The notes: generated by a model from the letters alone, not told the origin. A DNA stretch of 64,000 bases from Prauserella_A sp040635515 (GCA_040635515.1 JBEYHY010000002.1:744001-808000), one strand, 5' to 3'. Shown: positions 8,618-17,790, counted from the first letter of the stretch. Made by a program: numbers and translations.

Positions 8618-9625
8618 ATGAGTGCCGGGACCTACGCCCACCTGCTCGCCGAGGTCCGTGCCGCAGGCCTCTTGCGCCGCCGGTACGGCTACTACGCCAT
8701 GAAGATCGTCGCGAACCTGGTGGTATTCGCCGGAGCGTGGGTGGCTTTCGCGTTCCTGGGGGACACGTGGTGGCAGTTGCTGATCGCCGCCCTGCTCGCC
8801 GTGGTGTTCGCCCAGCTGGCGTTCGTCGGCCACGATGCGGGGCACAAACAGATCTTCCGGACCCGCGGCCCCAACAACGCGGTCGGTATCGCGCACGGCG
8901 GCCTGATCGGGATGAGTTACCAGTGGTGGATCGCGGGGCACAATCGCCACCACGCCAACCCCAACCACGAGGAGCACGATCCCGACCTCGACATTCCGGC
9001 CCTTGCCTTCACCAGCCGCCAAGCCCGCATGAAGCAGGGGTTTCTGCGCTGGATGGCCAAACATCAGGCCGTGCTGTTCTTCCCGCTGCTCACTCTCGAA
9101 GGGCTCAACCTGCACGTCTCCGGCATCCGGGCGGTGTGGCGCGGGGAAACCAGGATGCGCAGACTGGAAGGCGCTCTGCTCACCGCTCACCTCGCCTGCT
9201 ACCTGGTCGCGGTGTTCCTCGTTCTCTCACCCGGGCTCGCGGTGGTGTTCGTCGTGGTGCACCAGGCGTTGTGGGGCATCTACATGGGATGCTCGTTCGC
9301 CCCGAACCACAAGGGCATGCCCACCATGACCGGAAGCCCGCTCGACTTCCTCCGCAGGCAAGTGCTGACCTCTCGCAACGTCCGTGGCGGCAGGTTCACC
9401 GACTTCGTACTGGGCGGCCTGAACTACCAGATCGAGCATCACCTGTTTCCCAGCATGCCCCGGCCGCACCTGCGCCACGCCCAGCCGATCGTCGAACGCT
9501 TCTGCCGCGACCACGGCATCCCCTACGCGCAGACCAGCCTGTCGCGCTCCTACCGCCACGTCCTCGAACATCTGCACCAGCTCGGCGCGCCGCTTCGAGC
9601 CGCCGACCGGGCCCGGCGGGCCTGA
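8618..9625 (+). CDS. Membrane fatty acid desaturase
   Basis: A 335-aa integral membrane diiron protein with the three His boxes of the family: HDAGH near residue 70 (FVGHDAGHKQIF), HNRHH near 109 (AGHNRHHANPNHEEHD) and QIEHHLF near 270 (LNYQIEHHLFPSMPRPHL). Hydrophobic pairs lie around residues 27-65 and 188-225. It inserts a double bond into an acyl chain using O2 and an electron donor. No ferredoxin or reductase gene is adjacent. The ATG at 8618 gives the expected short N-terminus before AAGLLRRRYGYYAMKI. Confidence 0.92.
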   Translation: MSAGTYAHLLAEVRAAGLLRRRYGYYAMKIVANLVVFAGAWVAFAFLGDTWWQLLIAALLAVVFAQLAFVGHDAGHKQIFRTRGPNNAVGIAHGGLIGMSYQWWIAGHNRHHANPNHEEHDPDLDIPALAFTSRQARMKQGFLRWMAKHQAVLFFPLLTLEGLNLHVSGIRAVWRGETRMRRLEGALLTAHLACYLVAVFLVLSPGLAVVFVVVHQALWGIYMGCSFAPNHKGMPTMTGSPLDFLRRQVLTSRNVRGGRFTDFVLGGLNYQIEHHLFPSMPRPHLRHAQPIVERFCRDHGIPYAQTSLSRSYRHVLEHLHQLGAPLRAADRARRA

Positions 9626-9644
9626 ACCGGCCTCCGGCAGGGGC

Positions 9645-10166
9645 TCAGCGCCGATACACGCGAACCGGTTCGTCGTAGGGGACCGGCATGTCGAGAATCG
9701 ACATGATCAGCAGCACAACCGTCACCGGGAACAAGCCGACGCCGAGGTAGCGGAACATCCCGCGCCAGAAGCCGACCCGGCTCCCGCTGGACGAACGCAG
9801 CGACACCACGCCCATCATCGCCTGGCCGGGCGAGCACGTGCAGCCGTAGAGGGCGCCGAAAATCATCAGCACGGCCGGGTAGGTGGCGAACAGCAGGATC
9901 GTGCCCGCGCTGTCACTGAGCTGTCCCCGGTCGCCGAGTACCAGGGCGGTGAAGATGATGGCCGCCGCCGGAACGGCCACGAACACGCCGTCGAAGATCC
10001 GGGCCCACCACCGCCGGGCCGCCGAAGCGCGGAGCAGGAATACCTCACCTCGCCGGACACCGTTGCCGTCCGGTCCGGCGATGTTCCTCGGCGGCTGTGC
10101 GGCATACGGGGACTGCGGATGGGCTTGCTGCTGCGGTGAAGGCCAGCCGTGCGGGTTCTGCGCCAT
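9645..10166 (-). CDS. RDD-family membrane protein
   Basis: 173 aa. A Pro/Gln-rich cytosolic N-terminus (about 1-45) leads into an RDD domain: RRWWARIFDGVFVAVPAAA holds the Arg-Asp-Asp-type pattern, followed by three hydrophobic helices. SPGQAMMGVVSLR is the conserved middle loop. The role of RDD proteins is not settled. It is convergent with the desaturase, 19 bp away. Confidence 0.8.
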   Translation of the reverse strand: MAQNPHGWPSPQQQAHPQSPYAAQPPRNIAGPDGNGVRRGEVFLLRASAARRWWARIFDGVFVAVPAAAIIFTALVLGDRGQLSDSAGTILLFATYPAVLMIFGALYGCTCSPGQAMMGVVSLRSSSGSRVGFWRGMFRYLGVGLFPVTVVLLIMSILDMPVPYDEPVRVYRR

Positions 10167-10247
10167 CCCGGCAGATTAGCCGGTGACCTCGTCCCCATTC
10201 CGGTTTCCCGGGCTTCGAGACGCTGATCACCGAAGGGAACCGCGAAC

Positions 10248-10727
10248 TCAGCGGGCCAGTAGCTGTTCGCGCAGGATGTCGGCGTGTCCACAATGGTGGG
10301 CCAGTTCCCGCAGAACCTGCAGATAGACCCAGTGAAGCGTGCGCGGCCCGGCCCGGTGCCCGGTCACGACGGTGTCCAGTGGCAGGTCCGCGACCGCGGC
10401 CCTGGCCGTGGCGCAGGCTTGCCGGTGGGCCGCCGTGACCGAGGCGATGGTGTCCTCCGCGGTGAGCCGGAAGGATTCGTCGGGGCTGCTCACCAGCCCG
10501 AGTTCCTTGCGGGACGTGCCGCCGACGCACTCCTCGAACCACACCCGCTGCATCCATGTGACGTGTTTGAGCAGCCCGAGCAACGTCGTCGCGGACGGGA
10601 CGAGACCGCGCCGGGCCTGTTCCTCGGTGAGCCGGTCGAGAGTCGCCTCGATCGCGCCGCGATATTCCTCGACGAACGCGTCGAGTTGTGTGCGCTCGTC
10701 ATCCAGCGGGACGTCGAACGAACCCAT
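10248..10727 (-). CDS. DinB-family protein
   Basis: A 159-aa four-helix protein of the DinB/DUF664 superfamily. Likely metal-binding His residues are seen in LLKHVTWMQRVWFEE, AAHRQACATARA and LRELAHHCGHADILREQLL. Many actinobacterial members are mycothiol-dependent or thiol-transferase-like enzymes, but the specific reaction here is unknown. It lies 41 bp downstream of the IclR gene on the same strand and may share its transcript. Confidence 0.85.
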   Translation of the reverse strand: MGSFDVPLDDERTQLDAFVEEYRGAIEATLDRLTEEQARRGLVPSATTLLGLLKHVTWMQRVWFEECVGGTSRKELGLVSSPDESFRLTAEDTIASVTAAHRQACATARAAVADLPLDTVVTGHRAGPRTLHWVYLQVLRELAHHCGHADILREQLLAR

Positions 10728-10768
10728 CGGAGTCTCCCATCACGCGCCGGGCGGTCCCGGTCAATCTC

Positions 10769-11560
10769 TCACGTCGTGGCACCCAGGTGGCGGGTGAGGG
10801 TATGGGCTTCGTGAAGCAGGAGCGCGCCGAGTTCGGGTTGCCGCGCGGGTTTGAAGCGGGTTTCGATGCCGGTGAGGGTCAGTGCCCAGGCCGGTTCTCC
10901 GTCGGCGTCGAAGATGGCGGCCGCCATGCCCCAGCTTCCTTCGACGACGAGTCCCGGATTGACCGCGTAGCCGTCGTGACGGGTGCGCGCGACGCGGGCG
11001 CGGATCTCGCCGGGGGAGTGCGTCTCGCCCCACCGGCTGGTGAGGTCCGCGCGGGCGAGGTAGGCGTCGATGTCGGCGTCGGTGTGAAAGGCGAGCAGAA
11101 CGAGTCCCGCCGACACGACGCCGAGGGGAAACCGCGCTCCCTCGTAGAGCACGAACGAGCGGATGGGGAAGTCGCCGTCCTCCCGCAGCAGGCACACGGT
11201 CTCCTCGCCGCGGAGCGCGGAGAAGAACGCGCTTTCGCCGGTGGCGGCGGCCAGCCGGTGCACGCTCGCTCGCGCGTGGTGGGTGACGTCGTAGCGGGCT
11301 CCGGCCTTCCTGCCCAGCAGGTAGAGCTCGGGGCCGAGAAACCAGCGGCCGGTCCGGCGGTCGCGGTCGGCGAATCCCTCGTCGGCCAGCGAGCTGAGCA
11401 GGCGGTGCACGGTCGGCCGGGGGAGGCTGGTGTCGCGCGCGAGGTCGCTGGTGAGCGCGCCCGCGTCGTCGCGGGCCGACAGCGCGCGGAGCACCGCGCC
11501 GACCCGGCCGACGAGATGGGCGCTGGGGTTGCCGGTCACCGCGCCAGCATAGACGTTCAT
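10769..11560 (-). CDS. IclR-family regulator
   Basis: 263 aa with an N-terminal winged helix (LVGRVGAVLRALSARDD; LPRPTVHRLLSSLADEGFAD) and a C-terminal effector domain (about 85-255: RGEETVCLLREDGDFPIRSF, RHDGYAVNPGLVVEGSWG). It is divergent from a two-subunit CoA-transferase, the usual place for PcaR-like IclR regulators of ketoacid or protocatechuate breakdown. The start may instead be the GTG at 11539, because the ATG at 11560 lies inside a palindrome and lacks a clear ribosome site. Confidence 0.92.
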   Translation of the reverse strand: MNVYAGAVTGNPSAHLVGRVGAVLRALSARDDAGALTSDLARDTSLPRPTVHRLLSSLADEGFADRDRRTGRWFLGPELYLLGRKAGARYDVTHHARASVHRLAAATGESAFFSALRGEETVCLLREDGDFPIRSFVLYEGARFPLGVVSAGLVLLAFHTDADIDAYLARADLTSRWGETHSPGEIRARVARTRHDGYAVNPGLVVEGSWGMAAAIFDADGEPAWALTLTGIETRFKPARQPELGALLLHEAHTLTRHLGATT

Positions 11561-11570
11561 TCAGTGAACG
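11554..11570. promoter_or_regulatory. Palindrome at the IclR start, probable operator
   Basis: CGTTCA-N5-TGAACG is a perfect 6-5-6 inverted repeat that overlaps the annotated IclR ATG. It lies in the 133-bp divergent gap before the CoA-transferase genes. Position and symmetry fit autoregulation by IclR; this is inference. Confidence 0.55.
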
Positions 11571-11693
11571 CTGCCGACCGGACGTGGTCGGCAGACGAGC
11601 GGTTTCCTCGCTGTTTCTGCCGGGTTGTTGCGGGCCATCGCGTGATCGGCCTTTAATGCCGGGCGTCCGGACATTGGACGTGCGAGAGGTGAT

Positions 11694-12410
11694 GTGGTGT
11701 CGAAGTTGCGTTCCAGCGCCCAGGAGGCGCTGGCCGGTGTACTCGCCGACGGAATGACGCTCGCCGTCGGCGGATTCGGGCTGTGCGGTATCCCCGGCGA
11801 CCTGATCGAGGTCGTCCGCGACAGCGGCGTCACGGGGCTGACGGTCGTGTCGAACAACATGGGTGTCGACGGCAAGGGCCTCGGGCTGCTGCTGGAGAAC
11901 AAGCAGGTGGCCACCGTGATCGCGTCGTATGTGGGGGAGAACAAGCTGTTCGCCCAGCAGTACCTCGACGGGACCCTGACCGTGGAGTTCGCGCCGCAGG
12001 GCACGCTCTCGGAGCGGCTGCGCGCCGGTGGAGCGGGGATCGCCGCCTTCTACACGCGGGCGGGCGTGGGCACCCCGGTCGCCGACGGCAAGCCGCTGGC
12101 GGAGTTCGAAGGGCGGACCTACGTGCAAGAGCGGGGGATCGTCGCCGACGTGGCGCTGGTGCACGCCCACACCGCCGATCCGGCCGGCAACCTGGTTTAC
12201 CGGGCCAGCGCGCGGAACTTCAACCCGGTCGTGGCGACCTGCGCGCGTACGTCGGTGGTCGAGGTCGAGCACCTCAGTGAGGAGTACCTGGATCCCGAAC
12301 GCGTCGTGACGCAGGGCATCTATGTGAACCGCCTGGTGCTGGCCACCGGGCGGAACAAGGACATCGAAAAGCGCACGGTGCGCCCGCGCGCCGCCGCACC
12401 GGCGAACTAG
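11694..12410 (+). CDS. 3-oxoacid CoA-transferase, subunit A
   Basis: 238 aa from a GTG at 11694 (or 11697) after a GAGAGG site. VGGFGLCGIPGDLIE near residue 25 and VVSNNMGVDGKGLGLLL are conserved in the alpha subunit of succinyl-CoA:3-ketoacid and 3-oxoadipate CoA-transferases (ScoA/PcaI). ATCARTSVVEVEHL and PERVVTQGIYVNRLVL lie near the end. With subunit B, 9 bp downstream, it moves CoA from succinyl-CoA to a 3-ketoacid. Sequence alone cannot separate acetoacetate from 3-oxoadipate as substrate. Confidence 0.92.
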   Translation: MVSKLRSSAQEALAGVLADGMTLAVGGFGLCGIPGDLIEVVRDSGVTGLTVVSNNMGVDGKGLGLLLENKQVATVIASYVGENKLFAQQYLDGTLTVEFAPQGTLSERLRAGGAGIAAFYTRAGVGTPVADGKPLAEFEGRTYVQERGIVADVALVHAHTADPAGNLVYRASARNFNPVVATCARTSVVEVEHLSEEYLDPERVVTQGIYVNRLVLATGRNKDIEKRTVRPRAAAPAN

Positions 12411-12419
12411 GGGGAACTC

Positions 12420-13061
12420 ATGGCCTGGACTCGCGACGAGATGGCGGCGATCGCCGCCGCCGAGCTGCGTGACGGCGACTACGTCAACCTCGGGATCGGC
12501 ATCCCGACCCTGGTCGCCAACCACGTGCCCGACGGCGTCGAGGTGACGTTGCAGAGCGAGAACGGCATTCTCGGCGTCGGCCCGTTCCCGTTCGAGGGCG
12601 AGGAGGACGCCGATCTGATCAACGCGGGGAAACAGACCGTGACGGTCAATCCCGGCGCCAGCTTCTTCGATTCGGCCACCTCGTTCGGGATGATGCGCGG
12701 CGGGCACATCGACATAGCCATCCTCGGTGCGCTGCAGGTCGGCAGTGGCGGTGACCTGGCGAACTGGACCATTCCCGGCGCGCTGGTCAAAGGCATGGGC
12801 GGGGCGATGGATCTCGTGGTCGGCGCGCGCAGGATCGTGGTGCTCACCGATCACGTGGCCAAGGACGGCACCCCGAAGATCGTCGAGCACTGCGATCTGC
12901 CGCTCACCGGCGCGGGAGTGGTCGACCGTGTCATCACCGACCTCGCGGTGCTCGACGTGACGGCTGAGGGGCTGCACCTCGTGTCACTCGCTCCGGGAGT
13001 CACCGAAGCCGAGGTCCGGGACAGGACCGCGGCGCCGATCAGGGCCGCCGCGGCCGCCTGA
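12420..13061 (+). CDS. 3-oxoacid CoA-transferase, subunit B
   Basis: 213 aa. The catalytic Glu lies in LQSENGILGVGPFP, the SENGxxG motif of the beta subunit (ScoB/PcaJ). Further family marks are VNLGIGIPTLVANHVP, FFDSATSFGMMRGGHIDIAILGALQV (in part SFGMMRGGHIDIAILG) and KGMGGAMDLV. GGGGAACTC precedes the ATG. It forms one operon with subunit A under the divergent IclR regulator. Confidence 0.93.
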   Translation: MAWTRDEMAAIAAAELRDGDYVNLGIGIPTLVANHVPDGVEVTLQSENGILGVGPFPFEGEEDADLINAGKQTVTVNPGASFFDSATSFGMMRGGHIDIAILGALQVGSGGDLANWTIPGALVKGMGGAMDLVVGARRIVVLTDHVAKDGTPKIVEHCDLPLTGAGVVDRVITDLAVLDVTAEGLHLVSLAPGVTEAEVRDRTAAPIRAAAAA

Positions 13062-13069
13062 TCGCGGCA

Positions 13070-13975
13070 TCAGGCCGCCTCGGTGAAGGCGGCCAGCAGG
13101 AGCTCGCTCACGGCGGCCACCACGGGATCGTTCGCCGTGGATGTGGAACTCGCGAGCAGGATGGACCTCGCGGGGTCCTCCGGCAACGGTTCGAGCCGGA
13201 TCCCCGCCCTCGCCGCGGCGTCGCTCACCGCGAGGGCGGGCAGGAAGCTGTGAGCGAGACCTGCCCTGACCGCCGACTGGTGAAGCATGAGGTCGTGGGA
13301 TTCGAACTGCACGTCGGGCTCGAATCCCGCCGTCCGGCAGATCGCCGCCGCCCAGCGTCGCGCGGCGGTTCCGGTGGGTTCGAGCGCCCATCGTGCGGCC
13401 GGGTCGAGTTGCGCGGGCGTCGTTTCCGGCTTGCGCTCGTCCTGGGGCGAGGCCAGGTAGAGCCGGTCCATGGTCAGCGGCGTGGTGATCACCGATCGCG
13501 GCTTCGGCAGCGGCGACCCCGGATACTCTTCGAGCACCGCGATGTCGACGGCCCGCCGCGACAGTTCGTCGAGGGCCGCGCGAGGTTCGAGGTGGGTCAC
13601 GTCGAGTCTGATGCCGCCGAAGTCCCGCCGCAGCACCCGGTACACCTTCGGCAGGACGTACAGCGCGGCCGATTGGAAGATCGCGAGCTTGACGCGGCCT
13701 ACCGGTGTCGTGCCGAGACGGCGAACCTCGTGTTCCGCCTCGTCCAGTGACCGGATGATCTCCTCGGCCCTTGTCGCGAGCACCGTTCCGGCGGGTGTCA
13801 GCCGCACGCTGCGGCCGGACGTCACGAACAGCGGGCTGCCGATGTCCCGTTCCAATTGGGACAGCTGCTGGGAGATCGACGCGGGCGAGTAGTTCATCGC
13901 ATGGGCCGTCGCCGCCATGGTTCCGTGCGCTCGAAGCTGGCACAGCATACGCAGCCGCCGTATGTCCAACGTCAT
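13070..13975 (-). CDS. LysR-family regulator
   Basis: The ATG at 13975 (MTLDIRRLRMLCQLRAHGTM) has a GGGAGAG site and fits the family start better than the ATG at 14002. The 301-aa protein has the LysR winged helix (TAHAMNYSPASISQQLSQLE) and a substrate-binding domain (about 90-295). It is divergent from the aminotransferase / hydrolase / transporter operon and has a T-N11-A box in the shared promoter, so it should control that operon. Confidence 0.92.
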   Translation of the reverse strand: MTLDIRRLRMLCQLRAHGTMAATAHAMNYSPASISQQLSQLERDIGSPLFVTSGRSVRLTPAGTVLATRAEEIIRSLDEAEHEVRRLGTTPVGRVKLAIFQSAALYVLPKVYRVLRRDFGGIRLDVTHLEPRAALDELSRRAVDIAVLEEYPGSPLPKPRSVITTPLTMDRLYLASPQDERKPETTPAQLDPAARWALEPTGTAARRWAAAICRTAGFEPDVQFESHDLMLHQSAVRAGLAHSFLPALAVSDAAARAGIRLEPLPEDPARSILLASSTSTANDPVVAAVSELLLAAFTEAA

Positions 13976-14006
13976 CGGAAAGCTCTCCCGCGGTGATCGC
14001 ATTTCG

Positions 14007-14030
14007 CTGAATGTTCAGCTTATATGAACG
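14007..14030. promoter_or_regulatory. LysR-type binding region with nested palindromes
   Basis: Two overlapping inverted repeats occur: GCTGAATGTTCAGC (14007-14020) and GTTCA-N7-TGAAC (14014-14030). The second contains a T-N11-A LysR box. They lie 32-55 bp upstream of the LysR start and 57-80 bp upstream of the aminotransferase ATG. This placement argues against the earlier ATG at 14024 as the aminotransferase start. Confidence 0.6.
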
Positions 14031-14086
14031 CTTCGCATCAAGACACGTTGCTTGTCGTTGTCAGTCGACCGGCGCACAATCGTCCA

Positions 14087-15424
14087 ATGCAGAGGACAGA
14101 ACAGCGTGCGCCCGGCCTTGCCGAAGCCGTCGGGGAATTGCGCGCGGCGTATGCCGAGGCCAATCCCCGCAGCGCGGAGCGGCACGAACTGGCTCGAAAG
14201 TCCCTGCCGGGTGGAAATACCCGCACGACCCTTTTCTACGAGCCGTTTCCCCTCGTGTTCGACCGCGCCGAGGGCGCCTGCCTCTATTCACTGGACGGAG
14301 ACCGGTATCTCGACCTGCTCGGCGATTACACCGCGGGGTTGTACGGACACTCGCATCCGGTGCTGACGAAATCGCTGCACGCCGCTGTCGACGAAGGACT
14401 GTCGTTCGGCGCGCAGACCGAGCGCGAGGAGCGATTCGCGGCGGCGCTGCGCGGCCGGTTTCCCTGTATGGATCTGCTGCGGTTCACCAATTCCGGCACC
14501 GAGGCCAATCTCATGGCGTTGGCGGCGGCGCGAGCGCACACCGGCCGTTCCACGATTCTGGTGTTCCGCGGTGGCTATCACGGCGGTGTACTGTCCTTCG
14601 GTAACGACGAGGCCCCGCTCAACGTGCCGCACCGGTTTCTGCTGTGCGACTACAACGACATCGAGGGCACGAGGGCGGCGATCGCGGACGCCGCGGCCGA
14701 TCTGGCCGCGATACTCGTGGAACCGATGCTCGGCAGCGGCGGCACCATTCCCGGCGACCCGGCCTTCCTGCGGATGCTGCGTGAGGAGGCCACCAGGGCG
14801 GGCGCGCTCCTGATCTTCGACGAGGTGATGACCTCCAGGCTCGATACCGGCGGACTCCAGCGGGTACTGGGCGTGCGCCCGGATCTGTGCACGGTGGGAA
14901 AGTACCTCGGCGGTGGGATGTCCTTCGGTGCTTTCGGAGGACGTGCCGAGGTGATGAACGGATTCGACCCTGGCGGAACGGGTCCGCGGTGGGCACACGC
15001 GGGCACGTTCAACAACAATGCCCTCACCATGGCCGCCGGGCTGGCCGGGCTGGAACAGGTGCTCACCGAGTCCGTATTGGACGAACTCAACGCCAGGGGC
15101 GACCGCCTGCGGAGACGCTTGTCGGCGGTGTTCGCCGAAGCCGGTGTCCCGTTCACGGTGACGGGCCGCGGCTCGCTGCTGACCTTCCATCCCGTGCCAG
15201 GTCCCGTGTCGACGCCCGCGGGCCTCGCGAACGCCAACCCCGTCGCCAAGGAACTTCTCTTCTTCTACTTGCTCGGCCGTGGTTACTGGATTGCCCGGCG
15301 AGCGATGGTGGCGCTGAGCCTCGCGATCAGCGACTCCGACTGCGACGAGCTCGTGAAGACCGTCGAAGCGTTCGTCACCGCCTACGGCGCGGTGTTGCGC
15401 GATCCTGCCCCGGCGAAGGAGTGA
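14087..15424 (+). CDS. Class III (PLP) aminotransferase, glutamate-1-semialdehyde mutase-like
   Basis: The ATG at 14087 gives 445 aa. LARKSLPGGNTRTTLFY and LYSLDGDRYLDLLGDYTAGLYGH are typical of the HemL-like subgroup. TNSGTEANLMALAAAR binds the PLP phosphate, LIFDEVMTSR holds the Asp for the pyridine nitrogen, and the Schiff-base Lys is in CTVGKYLGGGMSFGAFGG. No heme genes are near; the partners are a phosphotriesterase-like hydrolase and an MHS importer, so a catabolic role on an imported amine or amino acid is more likely. No good ribosome site is visible before the ATG. Confidence 0.88.
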   Translation: MQRTEQRAPGLAEAVGELRAAYAEANPRSAERHELARKSLPGGNTRTTLFYEPFPLVFDRAEGACLYSLDGDRYLDLLGDYTAGLYGHSHPVLTKSLHAAVDEGLSFGAQTEREERFAAALRGRFPCMDLLRFTNSGTEANLMALAAARAHTGRSTILVFRGGYHGGVLSFGNDEAPLNVPHRFLLCDYNDIEGTRAAIADAAADLAAILVEPMLGSGGTIPGDPAFLRMLREEATRAGALLIFDEVMTSRLDTGGLQRVLGVRPDLCTVGKYLGGGMSFGAFGGRAEVMNGFDPGGTGPRWAHAGTFNNNALTMAAGLAGLEQVLTESVLDELNARGDRLRRRLSAVFAEAGVPFTVTGRGSLLTFHPVPGPVSTPAGLANANPVAKELLFFYLLGRGYWIARRAMVALSLAISDSDCDELVKTVEAFVTAYGAVLRDPAPAKE

Positions 15425-15431
15425 CGCGAAT

Positions 15432-16448
15432 ATGAGCCTGCGAACAGTCCGGGGTGACATCAGCGGCGGCGACGCCGGGCACATTCAGCCCCACGAGCAC
15501 GTGCTTTCCCACATCGGTGGCACGACCCGGCGACAGGGAACCGCGCTAGTGTCCGAGGAGCCGATCGATCTGGAGAACTACTACGAGGTTCGCCGCCATC
15601 ACAGTGCGTTCGACATGCGGGTGGACGACATCGAGGACGCCGTGTGGGAACTGGAACGCTATCGCGCGGCGGGCGGGTCCGTGATCGTCGACGCCACGAG
15701 TATCGGGCTCGGTCGCGATCCACGGGGACTGGTGGAGGTCTCCGAACGCACCGGACTTCACATCATCATGGGCAGCGGGTGGTACCACCGCGACTATCAC
15801 CCTGATGAACTGGGCACGCGGTCGCGAGCCGACCTCGCGGGGCAGATCGTCCGCGAGGTCACCGCCGGCGCCGACGGGACGGAGGTCCGAGCGGGACTGA
15901 TCGGCGAGATCGGATTGAACTGGCCGGTCGATCCGGTCGAGGACACCGTGCTGCGGGCCGCGGTGGACGCTCACCTCGACACCGGGGCGGCGTTGATGAT
16001 CCATCCCGGAAGGGACACGCGAGCCCCTGCCGACGCGATGGAGCGGGTCCGGCAGGAGACGGAGTCCACCAAGATCGTGATGAGCCACATCGATCGCACA
16101 CTGTTCACTGTGGACGACATGCTCGCACTCGCCGACACCGGCTGCTACCTCGAATTCGATCTGTTCGGCCAGGAGTCCAGCTACTATCCCTACGCCGACA
16201 TCGACATGCCCAACGACGCGACCCGCCTCGGCCACATCCGAGCCCTCTGCGAACGCGGCTATCGGGACAGAATCCTGCTCTCGCAAGACATCTGCTTCCG
16301 TTCCCATCTTCAGCGCTACGGCGGGGAAGGTTACGCGCACCTGCTTCGCAACGTCATCCCGATGATGCTCCGGCGAGGTTTCGACGAAGCCGACGTCGCG
16401 GCACTGACCGTCGACAACCCGCGCACGATGCTGGAGATCGCACCATGA
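15432..16448 (+). CDS. Phosphotriesterase-family amidohydrolase (PTER-like)
   Basis: 338 aa of the PHP/phosphotriesterase TIM-barrel group. Metal ligands can be seen: HEHVLSH (HxH after strand 1), the bridging-acid position in GLIGEIGLNWPV, His in ALMIHPGR, His in KIVMSHIDRT, and Asp in ILLSQDICFRSHL. Related proteins hydrolyse lactones, or N-acyl compounds such as N-acetyltaurine in the animal homologue; the substrate here is unknown. It follows the aminotransferase by 7 bp and overlaps the transporter start by 4 bp. Confidence 0.85.
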   Translation: MSLRTVRGDISGGDAGHIQPHEHVLSHIGGTTRRQGTALVSEEPIDLENYYEVRRHHSAFDMRVDDIEDAVWELERYRAAGGSVIVDATSIGLGRDPRGLVEVSERTGLHIIMGSGWYHRDYHPDELGTRSRADLAGQIVREVTAGADGTEVRAGLIGEIGLNWPVDPVEDTVLRAAVDAHLDTGAALMIHPGRDTRAPADAMERVRQETESTKIVMSHIDRTLFTVDDMLALADTGCYLEFDLFGQESSYYPYADIDMPNDATRLGHIRALCERGYRDRILLSQDICFRSHLQRYGGEGYAHLLRNVIPMMLRRGFDEADVAALTVDNPRTMLEIAP

Positions 16449-17764
16449 CAACGAAATCCCGGTCCGCCGCCGGCGGTCACCAGACAAGGCGCCCCCTCGT
16501 CGGCGCGGCCGTCGGTACGCTCGTCGAATTCTACGACTTCGCCATCTACGCGCTGACCGTTCCGGTCATCGCGTTCGCGTTCTTTCCCTCGGGTAACGCC
16601 AGCGCCGCGTTGCTGGCCACGCTCGCGACCTACGGCGTCGCCTTCGTCGTCCGTCCGCTCGGCGGGATCGTGTTCGGCCGCATCGGTGACCGGGTCGGCA
16701 GGCGCAAGGTACTGGCCATCGTGCTGACGCTCATCGGCGTCAGTACCGCCGCGATCGGCCTGCTGCCGACCTACGGTGAGGCGGGGCTGCTCGCTCCGTT
16801 GTTGCTCGTGGTGCTGCGGCTGCTCCAGGGTCTGTCCGCGGGAGGGGAGGTCACCAGCGCCACGTCCTTCGCGCTCGAACACGCTCCGCGTGGCAAGCGC
16901 GCGTCGTGGATCACGATCGTCATCGCGATGTCCGCGGTCGCCTCGGTGATCGGCCTGCTGGTGGTACTCGGCGTCGCCGCGTCGATGACCGACGCCCAGT
17001 TCGAGTCGTGGGGATGGCGGATCCCGTTCCTGCTGGCCCTGCCGTTGAGCCTCATCGGCCTTTACATCCGCATGCGGACGGAGGAGAGCCCGGAGTTCGA
17101 GTCGGCGGCGAGCGCGAACGAACTGAGCAGGACACCGCTTCGCGATGTACTCAAGGAACATCGCGGCGCCGTCTGGTATTCGTTCGCTCTTTCCGCGACC
17201 AGCGCGCTGGCTTTCTATTACCTCGCGGGCTATTTCCCCACCTTCCTTCAGGTCACCGTGGGGCTGAGCCGCGTCGACGCGCTCACGGCGAACGGGATCG
17301 CGCTCGTCGTGTTCGTCGTGGCTATCTGCGCGGCGGGGGTCGCGGGCGATCGCCACGGCCGCCGGATCATGGTCAGGATCGGCGCGGGGCTGCTCGTGGT
17401 GTCGGCCGTTCCCGCGTTCCTGCTCGCCTCGTCCGGTTCGGTGGGAGGCGCCATCGCGGGACAGGCGCTCGTCGCGGTGTCACTCGGGATTTTCGGCGGC
17501 GGCAGCTATACGGCTCTGCTGGAGGTGTTCCCGACGCGGCTGAGGGTCAGCGGGGCTTCGCTGGGCTACAACGTCGGATACGCCCTTCTCGGCGGAACGG
17601 CTCCGTTGCTCGCCGCGGCCCTCATCAGCGCGACCGGCCTGGTCACCGCGCCGGGCATCTACCTTGCCCTCGTGGCGATGCTGGGCCTGGCCGGCGTGTG
17701 GCGGATGCCGGAGACCGGCCGCCGCCCCGCCGACGCGGAGTCCGAGCACGCGGGCGTGCGCTGA
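16445..17764 (+). CDS. MFS metabolite:H+ symporter (MHS family)
   Basis: 439 aa with 12 hydrophobic segments. GTLVEFYDFAIYAL near residue 23, RPLGGIVFGRIGDRVGRRKVL (in part GRIGDRVGRRKVL) in the loop 2-3 region and LLQGLSAGGEVTSAT in TM4 are signatures of the MHS group (ShiA, KgtP, ProP). It probably imports the organic acid or zwitterion that the two upstream enzymes degrade. It is translationally coupled to the hydrolase (ATGA overlap). Confidence 0.92.
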   Translation: MTTKSRSAAGGHQTRRPLVGAAVGTLVEFYDFAIYALTVPVIAFAFFPSGNASAALLATLATYGVAFVVRPLGGIVFGRIGDRVGRRKVLAIVLTLIGVSTAAIGLLPTYGEAGLLAPLLLVVLRLLQGLSAGGEVTSATSFALEHAPRGKRASWITIVIAMSAVASVIGLLVVLGVAASMTDAQFESWGWRIPFLLALPLSLIGLYIRMRTEESPEFESAASANELSRTPLRDVLKEHRGAVWYSFALSATSALAFYYLAGYFPTFLQVTVGLSRVDALTANGIALVVFVVAICAAGVAGDRHGRRIMVRIGAGLLVVSAVPAFLLASSGSVGGAIAGQALVAVSLGIFGGGSYTALLEVFPTRLRVSGASLGYNVGYALLGGTAPLLAAALISATGLVTAPGIYLALVAMLGLAGVWRMPETGRRPADAESEHAGVR

Positions 17765-17790
17765 GCGGACCGGCGAACCCGAGCCGATCC

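Noticed and set aside
8236..9678. Plus-strand 480-residue open frame over the desaturase
   Set aside because: The desaturase frame carries all three His boxes; this frame is its shifted shadow.
10761..12977. Long minus-strand open frame across the IclR and CoA-transferase genes
   Set aside because: It is antisense to both CoA-transferase subunits and has no recognisable domain.
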